Notes under the pieces: model-generated
What the model was told of the DNA's origin: nothing
Databases searched by the model: none
Seen by the model: only the letters and a program-made list of their open reading frames with translations
Translations under genes and position numbers: made by a program
Shown here: piece by piece, positions 51,541-59,950 of the stretch
Numbering within the stretch: the stretch's first letter is position 1
Layout of the letters: every line of letters begins with the position of its first letter
Assembly: GCF_900142145.1 (NCBI RefSeq)
Contig: NZ_FQZV01000010.1
Span: forward strand, 30,412-94,411
Length of the DNA: 64,000 nucleotides
Source of the DNA: Geosporobacter subterraneus DSM 17957
GTDB lineage: Bacteria > Bacillota > Clostridia > Peptostreptococcales > Thermotaleaceae
Reading direction: 5' to 3'

Positions 51541-52320
51541 TTAGACTTTATCCAATAAAGTAATATTATCCTTATGATAGTTTAAGAAAGCCCAATCCTC
51601 AGCCTCTCCATATAAGCATTCCTCTACCGCCAGTTTTCCCTTGCTTTCCAGTACCTTCTTAAGATAATGGATTCTAGCATCGATGGCATGATGAATTTGG
51701 TCTTTCCCTAGGATCGGCCTCCCATGGGGCAGGATCAGCTGCTTTAAATCCAGGAATTTTAATCTTTCAAGGCTGTCTATATGTTCCTGATAATCTCCAT
51801 CCCTGCACAGATAAGGCAGCGCAGGTCTGTCGTCGGAAGCCTGCATCACTAAGTCCCCGCAATGGGCTATTTCCTTATTGATCACCGTAATCAGACTGCA
51901 TTTGCAATGCCCCGGTGCATGAAAAAATGAAATATGAAAGGGGCCAAAATTCTGTTCATTCTGATCCTTTACCAATCTATTGGGTTTGAGATAGGTGTTT
52001 TCCGGGTCCCATATTTCACTGCATTTTTGATAGTTTTCTTCATAATGCATGCTACAGGACAGGTTCGCTTTTTCAAAAACATGGGCTCCGGCAGCATGAT
52101 CGGGATGATAGTGAGACAATATGATCTCATCCGGTGTGATTCCTTCCTGATGTAGCAACTCCAAAACCCTGCTTGCCTGCTCCGGATACGCCGTATCAAT
52201 CAGCAAGGCTCGTTTTCCATCTACCAGCACAGTTATATTTACATCCATCAGCGACTTGTCTTCGTCTTCTACAAAAATATACTGTCTGATTCCTTCTGCA
52301 ATGGCAATCATTTCCTTCAT
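51541..52320 (-). CDS. Metallo-beta-lactamase-fold hydrolase
   Basis: 259 residues. The MBL metal motifs are present: SHYHPDHAAGAH (H-x-H-x-D-H, about residues 64-75), FHAPGHCKCSL (about 132), CGDLVMQASDDRPA and ILPHGRPILG (last His). It resembles glyoxalase II/LACTB2-like hydrolases acting on thioesters or esters. No partner gene suggests a substrate. The ATG follows AGGAGGAGAGCC. Confidence 0.9.
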   Translation of the reverse strand: MKEMIAIAEGIRQYIFVEDEDKSLMDVNITVLVDGKRALLIDTAYPEQASRVLELLHQEGITPDEIILSHYHPDHAAGAHVFEKANLSCSMHYEENYQKCSEIWDPENTYLKPNRLVKDQNEQNFGPFHISFFHAPGHCKCSLITVINKEIAHCGDLVMQASDDRPALPYLCRDGDYQEHIDSLERLKFLDLKQLILPHGRPILGKDQIHHAIDARIHYLKKVLESKGKLAVEECLYGEAEDWAFLNYHKDNITLLDKV

Positions 52321-52353
52321 GGCTCTCCTCCTGTATTCATTTTCTCTTCAATG

Positions 52354-52461
52354 CTAATTCAGCCTATCCTTCATGATTTCTACAAACAACAGAGCCATCT
52401 CAGGATCAAATTGACTCCCTGCACAGCGTAGTATTTCCATTAACGCCCTATCGTATGATTA
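52354..52461 (-). pseudogene. C-terminal scrap of an HD-GYP protein
   Basis: The reverse strand reads YDRALMEILRCAGSQFDPEM then ALLFVEIMKDRLN before a TAG. The A-L-x-E-I-x-R-C-A-G-x-Q-F-D-P-E pattern is the characteristic end of HD-GYP domains. A stop lies just upstream in frame, so only about 35 codons remain. Confidence 0.6.
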
Positions 52462-52521
52462 TTTGGACATATGCTGACTTTTTCCTGTTTTTTGTATTGC
52501 TTTTATTCGTTTCACTACAAA

Positions 52522-52557
52522 ATAAAAGCCTCCTATCTTGGTGAAGATAAGAGGCTG
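52522..52557 (-). terminator. Terminator of the zinc-ribbon protein gene
   Basis: AGCCTC (52527-52532) and GAGGCT (52551-52556), with an inner ATCTT/AAGAT pair; TTTTATTTT follows on the reverse strand. Confidence 0.8.
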
Positions 52558-52571
52558 GTTTTCTAACTGAC

Positions 52572-52817
52572 CTATAATATTTTTCTCAGTTTTTCTGCTT
52601 CAAACTGCTTTAAGGACTTAATATTGCCCTGATCTACACAGACCAGTTCTACCATTTGATCCTTTACATTCATTACTCTACCTTTGATTTTTGTTCCAAT
52701 AACATTTACCGGTGCTTTTTTGACAAGGTCTTTAAAATTCGTTGATTGACAGTAACTGCATTCTCCGTTAAAAGCAGCGATCCTTCTGCAATCCATACAA
52801 TAATGCAAGTTTTTCAT
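52572..52817 (-). CDS. Small zinc-ribbon protein of unknown function
   Basis: About 81 residues starting MKNLHYCMDCRRIAAFNGEC; the ATG at 52817 follows GGGGGTTATGTGT. Two C-x2-C knuckles (C-M-D-C and C-S-Y-C, about residues 7-26) make a zinc ribbon. The C-terminal half (VNVIGTKIKGRVMNVKDQMV) looks like a small beta-barrel. It may bind nucleic acid or protein, but no function is known. Monocistronic with its own terminator. Confidence 0.75.
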   Translation of the reverse strand: MKNLHYCMDCRRIAAFNGECSYCQSTNFKDLVKKAPVNVIGTKIKGRVMNVKDQMVELVCVDQGNIKSLKQFEAEKLRKIL

Positions 52818-53143
52818 ACACATAACCCCCATTTTTAGTAAGTTGAATTAGAAGTCTTTCTTCGCATCGGTTTTGAATACAACCATACTATGTATATTAT
52901 AGAAAATTAAGAAAATTCCTCTAAATTTTTAATATTTTTTTAACTTTTTTTACGCTCATATCTTTCATTTTACCTCCATAATGATTACCCTGAACTTTCC
53001 TGTTTTTTTTAACAAATTTCTCTTTGAATCGGCGGCTATCTCGTATATAATCTATTATGTATGTTTTCACAAAATCACAGCATGTACTTTCAAGTAATTT
53101 GATCTTACAGTCAACTGATATATAAAAAGGAAAGGAGCCCGCA
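52818..53143. other. Intergenic region with the ABC-F promoter
   Basis: No certain gene. TTGAAT (53024-53029) and TATAAT (53046-53051), 16 bp apart, form a promoter for the ABC-F gene with an ~85-base leader. On the other strand a 15-codon frame (MKDMSVKKVKKILKI, 52921-52968) follows a GGAGG site; its reality is doubtful. Confidence 0.5.
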
Positions 53144-54700
53144 ATGAGTATCTTAACCGTAAAAAATCTTAGCCACGGTTTCGGGGACCGAGCTATCTTT
53201 AACAATGTATCCTTCCGCCTACTAAAAGGTGAGCATATTGGTCTCATTGGGGCCAATGGTGAAGGAAAATCGACCTTTATGAATATCGTAACGGGAAAAC
53301 TAGAACCTGATGAGGGAAAAATTGAGTGGGCAAAGCGTGTCCGTGTGGGATACTTAGACCAGCACACCGCTTTGGAAAAAGGAATGACCATCCGGGATGT
53401 ACTCAAGGGTGCATTCCAGTATTTATTTGATCTGGAAGCAGAAATGAATCAAATATGCGACAAGATGGCAGATGCTTCTCCAGAGGAGTTGGAACGCCTG
53501 TTGGAAGACATGGGTACCATTCAGGATCTTTTGGATAATAATAATTTCTACATTATCGATTCTAAAGTAGAAGAGATCGGCAGAGGTTTAGGCCTGGAGG
53601 ACATCGGCCTGGATAAGGATGTGAATGATCTCAGCGGCGGTCAGAGAACGAAGGTATTATTGGCTAAGCTTTTGTTAGAGAAGCCGGATATTTTGCTGTT
53701 AGACGAGCCTACCAACTACCTGGATGAACAGCATGTAGAATGGCTGAAGCGTTATCTGCAGGAATATGAAAATGCATTTATACTGATTTCCCATGATATC
53801 CCCTTCTTAAATAGTGTAATCAATCTGATCTATCATATGGAAAACCAGGAATTAAACCGATATGTAGGAGACTATAACAACTTCCAGCAGGTTTACGAAG
53901 CGAAAAAGCAGCAACTGGAATCTGCCTATAAAAAGCAGCAGCAGGAAATTGCCGAGTTAAAAGATTTCGTAGCGCGAAACAAAGCACGGGTAGCTACAAG
54001 AAACATGGCAATGTCCCGACAAAAGAAGCTGGATAAGATGGATGTAATCGAACTGGCAAGGGAGAAACCGAAGCCTGAGTTTAATTTTAAAGAAGCCCGT
54101 GCCTCTGGAAAGCTGATCTTTGAAACAAAGGACCTTGTAATTGGTTACGATGATCCTTTGACAAAGCCCCTTAACCTTCGTATGGAAAGAGGTCAGAAGA
54201 TCGCATTAACGGGTGCCAACGGTCTTGGAAAAACCACATTACTGAAGAGTATTTTAGGACTTATCCCTTCCCTATCCGGTTCCGTAGAGCTGGGTGAATA
54301 CCTGTACATCGGTTATTTCGAGCAGGAAATCAAGGAAGCTAACTACAATACCTGTATTGAAGAGGTGTGGAAGGACTTCCCCGCCTACAGCCAGTATGAG
54401 GTAAGGGCTGCCCTTGCAAAATGCGGTCTCACGACGAAGCATATTGAAAGCAAGGTTCTGGTACTCAGCGGTGGGGAACAGGCGAAGGTAAGACTGTGTA
54501 AGCTGATCAACAAAGAATCCAATTTATTGATCCTGGATGAGCCTACCAACCACTTGGATGTAGATGCAAAAGAAGAGTTAAAACGAGCTTTAAAAGCGTA
54601 TAAAGGCAGTATTTTGCTGATCTGCCACGAGCCGGAATTCTATCGGGATGTAACTACAGATGTCTGGAACTGTGAATCCTGGACGACAAAGAATATATAG
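53144..54700 (+). CDS. ABC-F family ATPase (ribosome-associated type)
   Basis: 518 residues with two ATPase domains and no membrane part: GANGEGKSTFMNIVTG (NBD1), LSGGQRTKVLLAKLL, LLLDEPTNYLDEQH; a linker of about 80 residues rich in Lys/Gln (EAKKQQLESAYKKQQQEIAE, the P-site tRNA interaction motif region); then GANGLGKTTLLKSILG, LSGGEQAKVRLCKL and LILDEPTNHLD. The order and short linker resemble YbiT/YkpA-type ABC-F translation factors; a resistance role cannot be excluded. The ATG follows AAAGGAAAGGAG. Confidence 0.94.
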   Translation: MSILTVKNLSHGFGDRAIFNNVSFRLLKGEHIGLIGANGEGKSTFMNIVTGKLEPDEGKIEWAKRVRVGYLDQHTALEKGMTIRDVLKGAFQYLFDLEAEMNQICDKMADASPEELERLLEDMGTIQDLLDNNNFYIIDSKVEEIGRGLGLEDIGLDKDVNDLSGGQRTKVLLAKLLLEKPDILLLDEPTNYLDEQHVEWLKRYLQEYENAFILISHDIPFLNSVINLIYHMENQELNRYVGDYNNFQQVYEAKKQQLESAYKKQQQEIAELKDFVARNKARVATRNMAMSRQKKLDKMDVIELAREKPKPEFNFKEARASGKLIFETKDLVIGYDDPLTKPLNLRMERGQKIALTGANGLGKTTLLKSILGLIPSLSGSVELGEYLYIGYFEQEIKEANYNTCIEEVWKDFPAYSQYEVRAALAKCGLTTKHIESKVLVLSGGEQAKVRLCKLINKESNLLILDEPTNHLDVDAKEELKRALKAYKGSILLICHEPEFYRDVTTDVWNCESWTTKNI

Positions 54701-54829
54701 AAGTAATAGAAAAAAATTCGAACCTATTCAAAGAATTTTTCAGAAAAATCATAAATCCTGTTGACCTGACTACAGCTTTATAGTTTAAGATGACATTGTA
54801 TCAATTCTATAGTAAAGGAATGAGATTCA

Positions 54830-56035
54830 ATGTTTCATCGGCTATTTATCAATAAAGATTTCTTTTTGCTTTGGACGGGAAAAATCGTCTCTCAAATAGG
54901 GGATCGCTTCTATGGCATCGCCTTGGCCTGGTGGCTTTTGGAAAAGACCCAGTCTCCAATGATCATGGGTTTTTTCATGGCAGCATCTGTACTGCCGGGT
55001 TTAGCGATTGGCCCCTTCGCCGGCGTATTTATCGACCGCTGGAATCGCAGGAATATCATTATTCTGGCGGATGTGCTGAGAGGTATCCTTGTCCTAATGG
55101 TTGCCCACCTATCTTACTGCAATCAGCTAAGGGTGTGGCAGATCTTTGCGGCGGCTGTCATGATCTCCCTTGCCTCCGCTTTCTTTGATCCGACGGTTCA
55201 GGCAGTAGTTCCCCAAATTGTCCCTGAGGAACATATTTCCCGGGCCAACTCCCTCAGTCAAATGGTAAGCTCTTCAAGTATGGTTCTCGGTCCTGTGTTG
55301 GGTGCAGTCTTTGTAAATTATATGGGATTTACTCTGGTTTTCCTAATCAATGGCATTTCTTATCTTCTATCTGCTTTCTTTGAAAGCTTCATTCATGTTC
55401 CTTCTGCGGAATCTATGGCAGCAAAAGACAAAAACTCGATTCTGTCTGAGCTCCAGCAAGGACTGCGGTTTATCAAGCTGCAAAGACAGCTGTTGCTGGT
55501 GGTATATATTATTGGCCTTGTCCATCTGTTTGTAGGCAGCTTACAGGTTTCTTTGCCCTTTATTGCAAAAGCGTTGTCGGGGAATCCGCTGCAGCATATG
55601 GGCTACTTGCAGATGATGCTGGGACTGGGCATGCTTCTCGGTGCAGTTTATATTCATGCAAAGGTAAAGAAGATCATTCATACCAAATCCCTTTTCCTGG
55701 TGATTTTGCTAATCGGTGTTTGCTACATGCTCCTGGGTATGCTTCGATTCATAGATCTTCACATCTTTTTCCCCTATGGGCTGCTAGTATTTTGCATCGG
55801 CATTCTCATTGCAAATGCCTCTATTTACTGGGAAACCCTGCTTCAGCTAAATACACCGCCTTCTATGACCGGTAGAGTTTTCAGTATATCCTCGATGATT
55901 GGAAATATTACGCTGCCTATTTCCTATGGTATTTCCGGTATCGTACTCAATCACTTATCCCTTGTTTCAGTAATGATTTTTTCTGGTGCAGCTCTATTGC
56001 TTATTGGCACTCTTTTGCTGCAAAATGATATTTAA
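54830..56035 (+). CDS. MFS efflux transporter (MFS_3/MefA-like)
   Basis: 401 residues with about 12 membrane helices, typical of the macrolide-efflux-like branch: LWTGKIVSQIGDRFYGIALA (residues 14-33), the motif A loop GVFIDRWNRRNIIILAD, and SLASAFFDPTVQAVVPQIVP. The second half is less conserved. The substrate is unknown; many are drug exporters. The ATG follows AAAGGAATGAG. It lies 130 bp after the ABC-F gene; a separate promoter is possible. Confidence 0.9.
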   Translation: MFHRLFINKDFFLLWTGKIVSQIGDRFYGIALAWWLLEKTQSPMIMGFFMAASVLPGLAIGPFAGVFIDRWNRRNIIILADVLRGILVLMVAHLSYCNQLRVWQIFAAAVMISLASAFFDPTVQAVVPQIVPEEHISRANSLSQMVSSSSMVLGPVLGAVFVNYMGFTLVFLINGISYLLSAFFESFIHVPSAESMAAKDKNSILSELQQGLRFIKLQRQLLLVVYIIGLVHLFVGSLQVSLPFIAKALSGNPLQHMGYLQMMLGLGMLLGAVYIHAKVKKIIHTKSLFLVILLIGVCYMLLGMLRFIDLHIFFPYGLLVFCIGILIANASIYWETLLQLNTPPSMTGRVFSISSMIGNITLPISYGISGIVLNHLSLVSVMIFSGAALLLIGTLLLQNDI

Positions 56036-56037
56036 AT

Positions 56038-56072
56038 GAACCCCCGAGGTGTCAACTTAACCTCGGGGGTTC
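56038..56072. terminator. Terminator between MFS and MutS2-like genes
   Basis: GAACCCCCGAGGT (56038-56050) pairs with ACCTCGGGGGTTC (56060-56072). The loop GTCAACTTA reads on into A and matches the end sequence GTCAACTTAA seen at 10858 and (reverse) 4987. The T tract is weak. Confidence 0.65.
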
Positions 56073-56076
56073 TACC

Positions 56077-58026
56077 CTAACACTCCTTATATTCTATTCG
56101 TATGCCTTCCCCTGCCCCTTTCTCAATTAATTTCTTTTTTTTACGGTTTTCTTTGCTTTCCAACAAGACGTCAAAATCATAATCCTCGGGATACAGCTCT
56201 TCGCCGCCGATATAGAGTGACAGCCGTTTATGATTGATCTTAAACTTCTTCTTCATTACCATTACAACTACTTCGCCCCTGTTGTTTTCGGCTTCACAGA
56301 CAATCCCTGTACGGTCCATGGTGCTGACATACACGCAGTCGCCTACTTTGAACCGCTGCCTGGTTTCTTGCTTTTTGGCAGCGGCCCGGTGTCCCGGCTC
56401 CTCCAGTCTTTCTTGGACCGACTCCTGTCGAACTGTTGCTATACTGCTTTCCACCATAGGCGTACTATCTGATTCCTCTAGAGAATAGCTCTTCTCTTCT
56501 TTATAGGTGATCTGATGGGCCCGTTCAATCAATCCTTTTTCCATCCCCAGCTTTAAGGCGATCAGAAAAGCGTTGCTTTCTCCTGCCTTCCCAATGCTTA
56601 AGCGGTACATTGGTTTTAGGGTTCTAATGTCAAACTCCATGCATCCATTGATAAAACCTTTTTGCTTAAGGGCAAAGTCTTTGATTTCACTGTAATGGGT
56701 CGTGGCCAGTATGGTTGCTTCCTTTCTGTACAACTCCTCCAGCACCGCAGTACCGATACCCATCCCTTCTCCCGGATCTGTTCCTGCCCCTACCTCGTCT
56801 AGTATCACCAGGGTATGCTTATTGGCTTTGGCCAGGATGCTGATGATGTTTTTGACATGGGCGGAAAAGGTGCTCAAGTTCTGTTCAATGCTCTGACCGT
56901 CACCGATATCTGCAAGGATATCGGTGAATACTGCAAAGCTGCTGCCCTCCTCCACCGGTACATGGAGCCCCGATTGGATCATCATGGTAAGCAGTCCGAC
57001 GGTTTTTAGCACCACGGTCTTTCCTCCTGTGTTAGGCCCCGTAATAATGAGGCTTCGATAGCTGTTTCCAATAGTAAAGTCCAATGGTACTGCATCGTTT
57101 CCCAGAAGGGGATGGCGTCCCTGATTGATCTGAATAAATTGATGATCGTTGACTGCAGCACTTCTGCCATCGATGGCTTTGCTGAATTTACCTTTGGCAA
57201 AGAGTAAGTCATAGTGAATCATGGTCTCCATATTGATGGAAATTTCCCGCTGGTATTGAAATACATAACCGGTTAGGGCAGCCAAAATTCTATAGACTTC
57301 TTTTTCTTCTTCAAAGCGCAGGGTATTCAACTCATCCTGAAGCTTTTTGACTTCTGCAGGTTCAACAAATACCGTTGACCCGCTGCCCGAAGTATCCAGC
57401 ACATTTCCCTCGATATTTCTCTTGTATTCACTTTTTACAGGAATCACATATCTGCCGTCTCTTTGACTGACGGTTTGACTCTGCATGTATCCGCTGTAGG
57501 CGCTGCCTTTGAGGTAATGATCCAGCTTGCTTCGGATTTTTCCTTCTACAAGAGTGATTCTTTTTCTGATCTTGGCCAAGTCACTGCTTGCCCGGTCATC
57601 TACCTGCCCTCGGACTATGCATCGGTCAATTTCCTCTGTGACCGCTTCAAGCTCCGCAATAGACAGGGCATATTTGCTGATATTGGGTCCTGCATGCTCC
57701 TTATCCTTCATAAATCTTTTAAGTCTTCTGCCCTCCCGCATAAAGCCCGATAGCATCTCCAATTCTTCCGGAGAGAGAATAGCACCCTTCTCTAACCCTG
57801 CCCTCAGCTTTGTCATACCTTTTAGGCTGTGTAATGGGATGCTGGATGTAATGTTGACAATAGCCCTTGCTTCCGTTGTCTCTCTTAATAGTCTTTCAAT
57901 GGTTGGAAGATCTGCATAGGGCTGCAGTTTATCAATCATCTCTTGCGCTGCCTCTGAAAGGGCAAAGCCTTTTAATTGTTCTTTGATTTTTACGTATTCC
58001 ATCAATTCCATAGCATTTTTGTTCAT
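56077..58026 (-). CDS. MutS2-like ATPase lacking the Smr nuclease domain
   Basis: About 649 residues starting MNKNAMELMEYVKIKEQLKG (ATG at 58026 after AATGGAGAG). A helical clamp/lever region (about 1-300; SGSGSTVFVEPAEVKKLQDE) precedes the ATPase: TGPNTGGKTVVLKTVGL (Walker A, about 330), DIGDGQSIEQNLSTFSAHV (signature) and LVILDEVGAGTDPGEG (Walker B). After that comes RFKVGDCVYVSTMDRTGIVC (KOW-like) and it ends. Normal MutS2 (about 780 residues) continues into Smr, which is absent. A ribosome-rescue role, as for MutS2, is possible. Confidence 0.9.
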   Translation of the reverse strand: MNKNAMELMEYVKIKEQLKGFALSEAAQEMIDKLQPYADLPTIERLLRETTEARAIVNITSSIPLHSLKGMTKLRAGLEKGAILSPEELEMLSGFMREGRRLKRFMKDKEHAGPNISKYALSIAELEAVTEEIDRCIVRGQVDDRASSDLAKIRKRITLVEGKIRSKLDHYLKGSAYSGYMQSQTVSQRDGRYVIPVKSEYKRNIEGNVLDTSGSGSTVFVEPAEVKKLQDELNTLRFEEEKEVYRILAALTGYVFQYQREISINMETMIHYDLLFAKGKFSKAIDGRSAAVNDHQFIQINQGRHPLLGNDAVPLDFTIGNSYRSLIITGPNTGGKTVVLKTVGLLTMMIQSGLHVPVEEGSSFAVFTDILADIGDGQSIEQNLSTFSAHVKNIISILAKANKHTLVILDEVGAGTDPGEGMGIGTAVLEELYRKEATILATTHYSEIKDFALKQKGFINGCMEFDIRTLKPMYRLSIGKAGESNAFLIALKLGMEKGLIERAHQITYKEEKSYSLEESDSTPMVESSIATVRQESVQERLEEPGHRAAAKKQETRQRFKVGDCVYVSTMDRTGIVCEAENNRGEVVVMVMKKKFKINHKRLSLYIGGEELYPEDYDFDVLLESKENRKKKKLIEKGAGEGIRIEYKEC

Positions 58027-58176
58027 TTTAAATCTCTCCATTCTTTTTTTATGCAGGTTCCTCCTTTATCTCACCGGCAACATATTTACACCTCCACTGA
58101 ATAGGAAAATAGAAAAAGGCAGCAAATGAACACAGTTCACCCGCGGCCTTAATCATATCTGTAGGATTTATAGACA

Positions 58177-58396
58177 TAAAAATACCGTGCAGAGCACGGT
58201 AGAAATCGCATATTTGCCAATGACAAAAACATCGGTTCATAAAGGCGGCTATTTCGTGTTCTTTAACTAACAGCGGTTGAAGGGTACGCCAAATAAACCT
58301 GGTCTTCCAGGCTTTTGCCCACTTCTACAACCACTCTATTGAATTTGTTAGTTAAGAACAAACTCACTCATCAAATAAACCCCTTTATTCTGTACT
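58177..58396 (-). ncRNA. Candidate structured leader RNA or small RNA with leader peptide and terminator
   Basis: Read on the reverse strand: a closing stem TGTTCTTAACTAACA (58360-58346) pairs with TGTTAGTTAAAGAACA (58272-58257, one bulge). Inside are GTGGTTG / CAACCGC and a hairpin CCTGG-AAGA-CCAGG. A second domain has CCGATG / CATTGG. Last, ACCGTGC-TCT-GCACGGT (58200-58184) is followed by ATTTTTA. A 7-codon frame MSEFVLN (58371-58348) follows AAAGGGG and overlaps the 5' arm of the closing stem. The RNA resembles no family I can name. It precedes the MutS2-like gene by 150 bp. Confidence 0.5.
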
Positions 58397-58402
58397 AGTA
58401 AT

Positions 58403-58431
58403 ATTTTACAACATAAGCAGGATAAGATCAA
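58403..58431 (-). promoter_or_regulatory. Promoter of the structured RNA
   Basis: On the reverse strand TTGATC (58431-58426) and TAAAAT (58408-58403) are 17 bp apart. Confidence 0.6.
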
Positions 58432-58608
58432 TAGATAGGATGTTCAATTCTTACAGAAATATACCTGTTTTTGAAGGATTTATCCCATAAATAAAATTAA
58501 TGAAGCCCCCTCAGAAATATCGCTGCTAACATTTTAAAGGAGATTTCAAATCTATCTAGAAAACTAAGATAAAACCTTTCTATAAATTCTTAAGGAGGCT
58601 TGAGGAAA

Positions 58609-59685
58609 ATGCATCAAGAACGTATAAAAAAGGTATTGTCGGCAATGGAACAGCAGCATTTAGCTCAGCTGGTCATCACAGATCCTGCATCCATATTCTA
58701 TTTGCTGGGAAAATGGATTCACCCTGGCAAGCGTATGCTGGCTCTTTATCTAAATCTCGAAGGAAATCACAAATTATTTATTAATGAACTTTTTCCTGTA
58801 TTTGAGGATCTTGGAGTAGAGAAAGTCTGGTTTAAGGATACGGATCAGCCGATTTCCCTGCTGGCCCAGCATCTCATGGATGAAAATGTGGTAGGCATTG
58901 ACAAAAGCTGGCCAGCCCAATTTCTGCTGGAGCTGATGGAACAAAAACCCGACTGCAGCTATGTCAACTGTTCTCCTATTATCGATAGTATTCGTGCCGT
59001 AAAGGACCTTCAGGAAATAGAATGGATGCGTCAGGCATCCCGCCTGAACGATCAGGCAATGGCAAACATCCAAAAAGTCATTTCTCCAAAGTATACAGAA
59101 AAACAAATGACACAGCAGTTGTTGGAAATATACGAGCAGCTGGGAACCCAAGGCCCCTCTTTTGATCCGATTATTGCCTACGGCGCTAATGGGGCCGATC
59201 CCCACCACAGTCCCGATCATGCTGCACTAAAGCCAGGTGACAGCATTATTATCGACATCGGCTGTAAAGCCTCCTCCTACTGTGCAGATATGACACGAAC
59301 AGTTTTCTATCAATCTGCCTCAGAAGAAGCAGTAAAGGTTTATCATATCGTTAAAGAAGCCAATGCCCGGGCCATTGCTGCAGTAAGGCCGGGAGTACGC
59401 TTTTGTGACATTGATGCCGCTGCCCGAAGTTACATAGAGGAACAAGGCTACGGTAAATATTTTACCCATCGCACAGGCCATTCTATTGGTATCGAGGTCC
59501 ACGATTTTGGAGATGTTTCTGCAGTTAATACCAACCCTGTAGTGCCGGGAATGATCTTTTCCATTGAACCGGGCATCTATCTGCCTGGAAAGTTTGGTGT
59601 TCGAATCGAGGATTTGGTAATGGTCACGGAGGATAGCTGCGAGGTATTGAATCAGTTCAGTAAAGAGTTAAAAATTATTGAATAG
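58609..59685 (+). CDS. M24-family metallopeptidase, Xaa-Pro dipeptidase type
   Basis: 358 residues; the ATG at 58609 follows AAGGAGG. An N-terminal creatinase-like domain (1-125) precedes the pita-bread domain with metal ligands in IIDIGCKASSYCADMTRT (two Asp), HRTGHSIGIEVHD (His), IEPGIYLPGKFG (Glu) and VRIEDLVMV (Glu). It cleaves X-Pro dipeptides or removes an N-terminal residue before proline in the cytosol. It is monocistronic; 75 bp after it is a doubtful 24-codon frame. Confidence 0.94.
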   Translation: MHQERIKKVLSAMEQQHLAQLVITDPASIFYLLGKWIHPGKRMLALYLNLEGNHKLFINELFPVFEDLGVEKVWFKDTDQPISLLAQHLMDENVVGIDKSWPAQFLLELMEQKPDCSYVNCSPIIDSIRAVKDLQEIEWMRQASRLNDQAMANIQKVISPKYTEKQMTQQLLEIYEQLGTQGPSFDPIIAYGANGADPHHSPDHAALKPGDSIIIDIGCKASSYCADMTRTVFYQSASEEAVKVYHIVKEANARAIAAVRPGVRFCDIDAAARSYIEEQGYGKYFTHRTGHSIGIEVHDFGDVSAVNTNPVVPGMIFSIEPGIYLPGKFGVRIEDLVMVTEDSCEVLNQFSKELKIIE

Positions 59686-59950
59686 GTTTGGGAACAAAGT
59701 ACAAGGGCTTTCTATCCATATATTGTAGGAATTAATGCTGCAGTGGGGAGATAAATTCTATGATAAAATATTCTCTGAAACAGTATAAGAAGATCATCCT
59801 TATAAAGGGAGTTAAGATAGGAATAAGCCTATGAAGAAATTCAAAAAACAAAGGTGAATTGAACAAAGATAGCATATATCAATCAATGCAGCACACGTTC
59901 ATTCTATATGTCCCATAAAATATTACCCCTTTATAAAAAGGGGCAATCAT

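Larger units (their letters stand above)
58027..58608. other. Intergenic region with a structured leader on the reverse strand
   Basis: No convincing protein gene. A reverse-strand frame at 58049-58240 has no ribosome site and contains the terminator hairpin. The main content is the promoter-RNA-terminator array at 58177-58431. Confidence 0.6.

Noticed and set aside
53144..56035. Antibiotic-resistance island (ABC-F plus MFS)
   Set aside because: The ABC-F looks like a housekeeping YbiT/YkpA type, no mobile ends flank the pair, and base use resembles the neighbours.
58049..58240. Reverse-strand 63-codon frame before the MutS2-like gene
   Set aside because: No ribosome site at either in-frame ATG, and a terminator hairpin with T tract lies inside it.
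59760..59834. 24-codon frame (MIKYSLKQYKKIILIKG...) after the M24 peptidase
   Set aside because: It has a GGGGAG site, but nothing else supports it: no terminator, domain or conserved neighbour.
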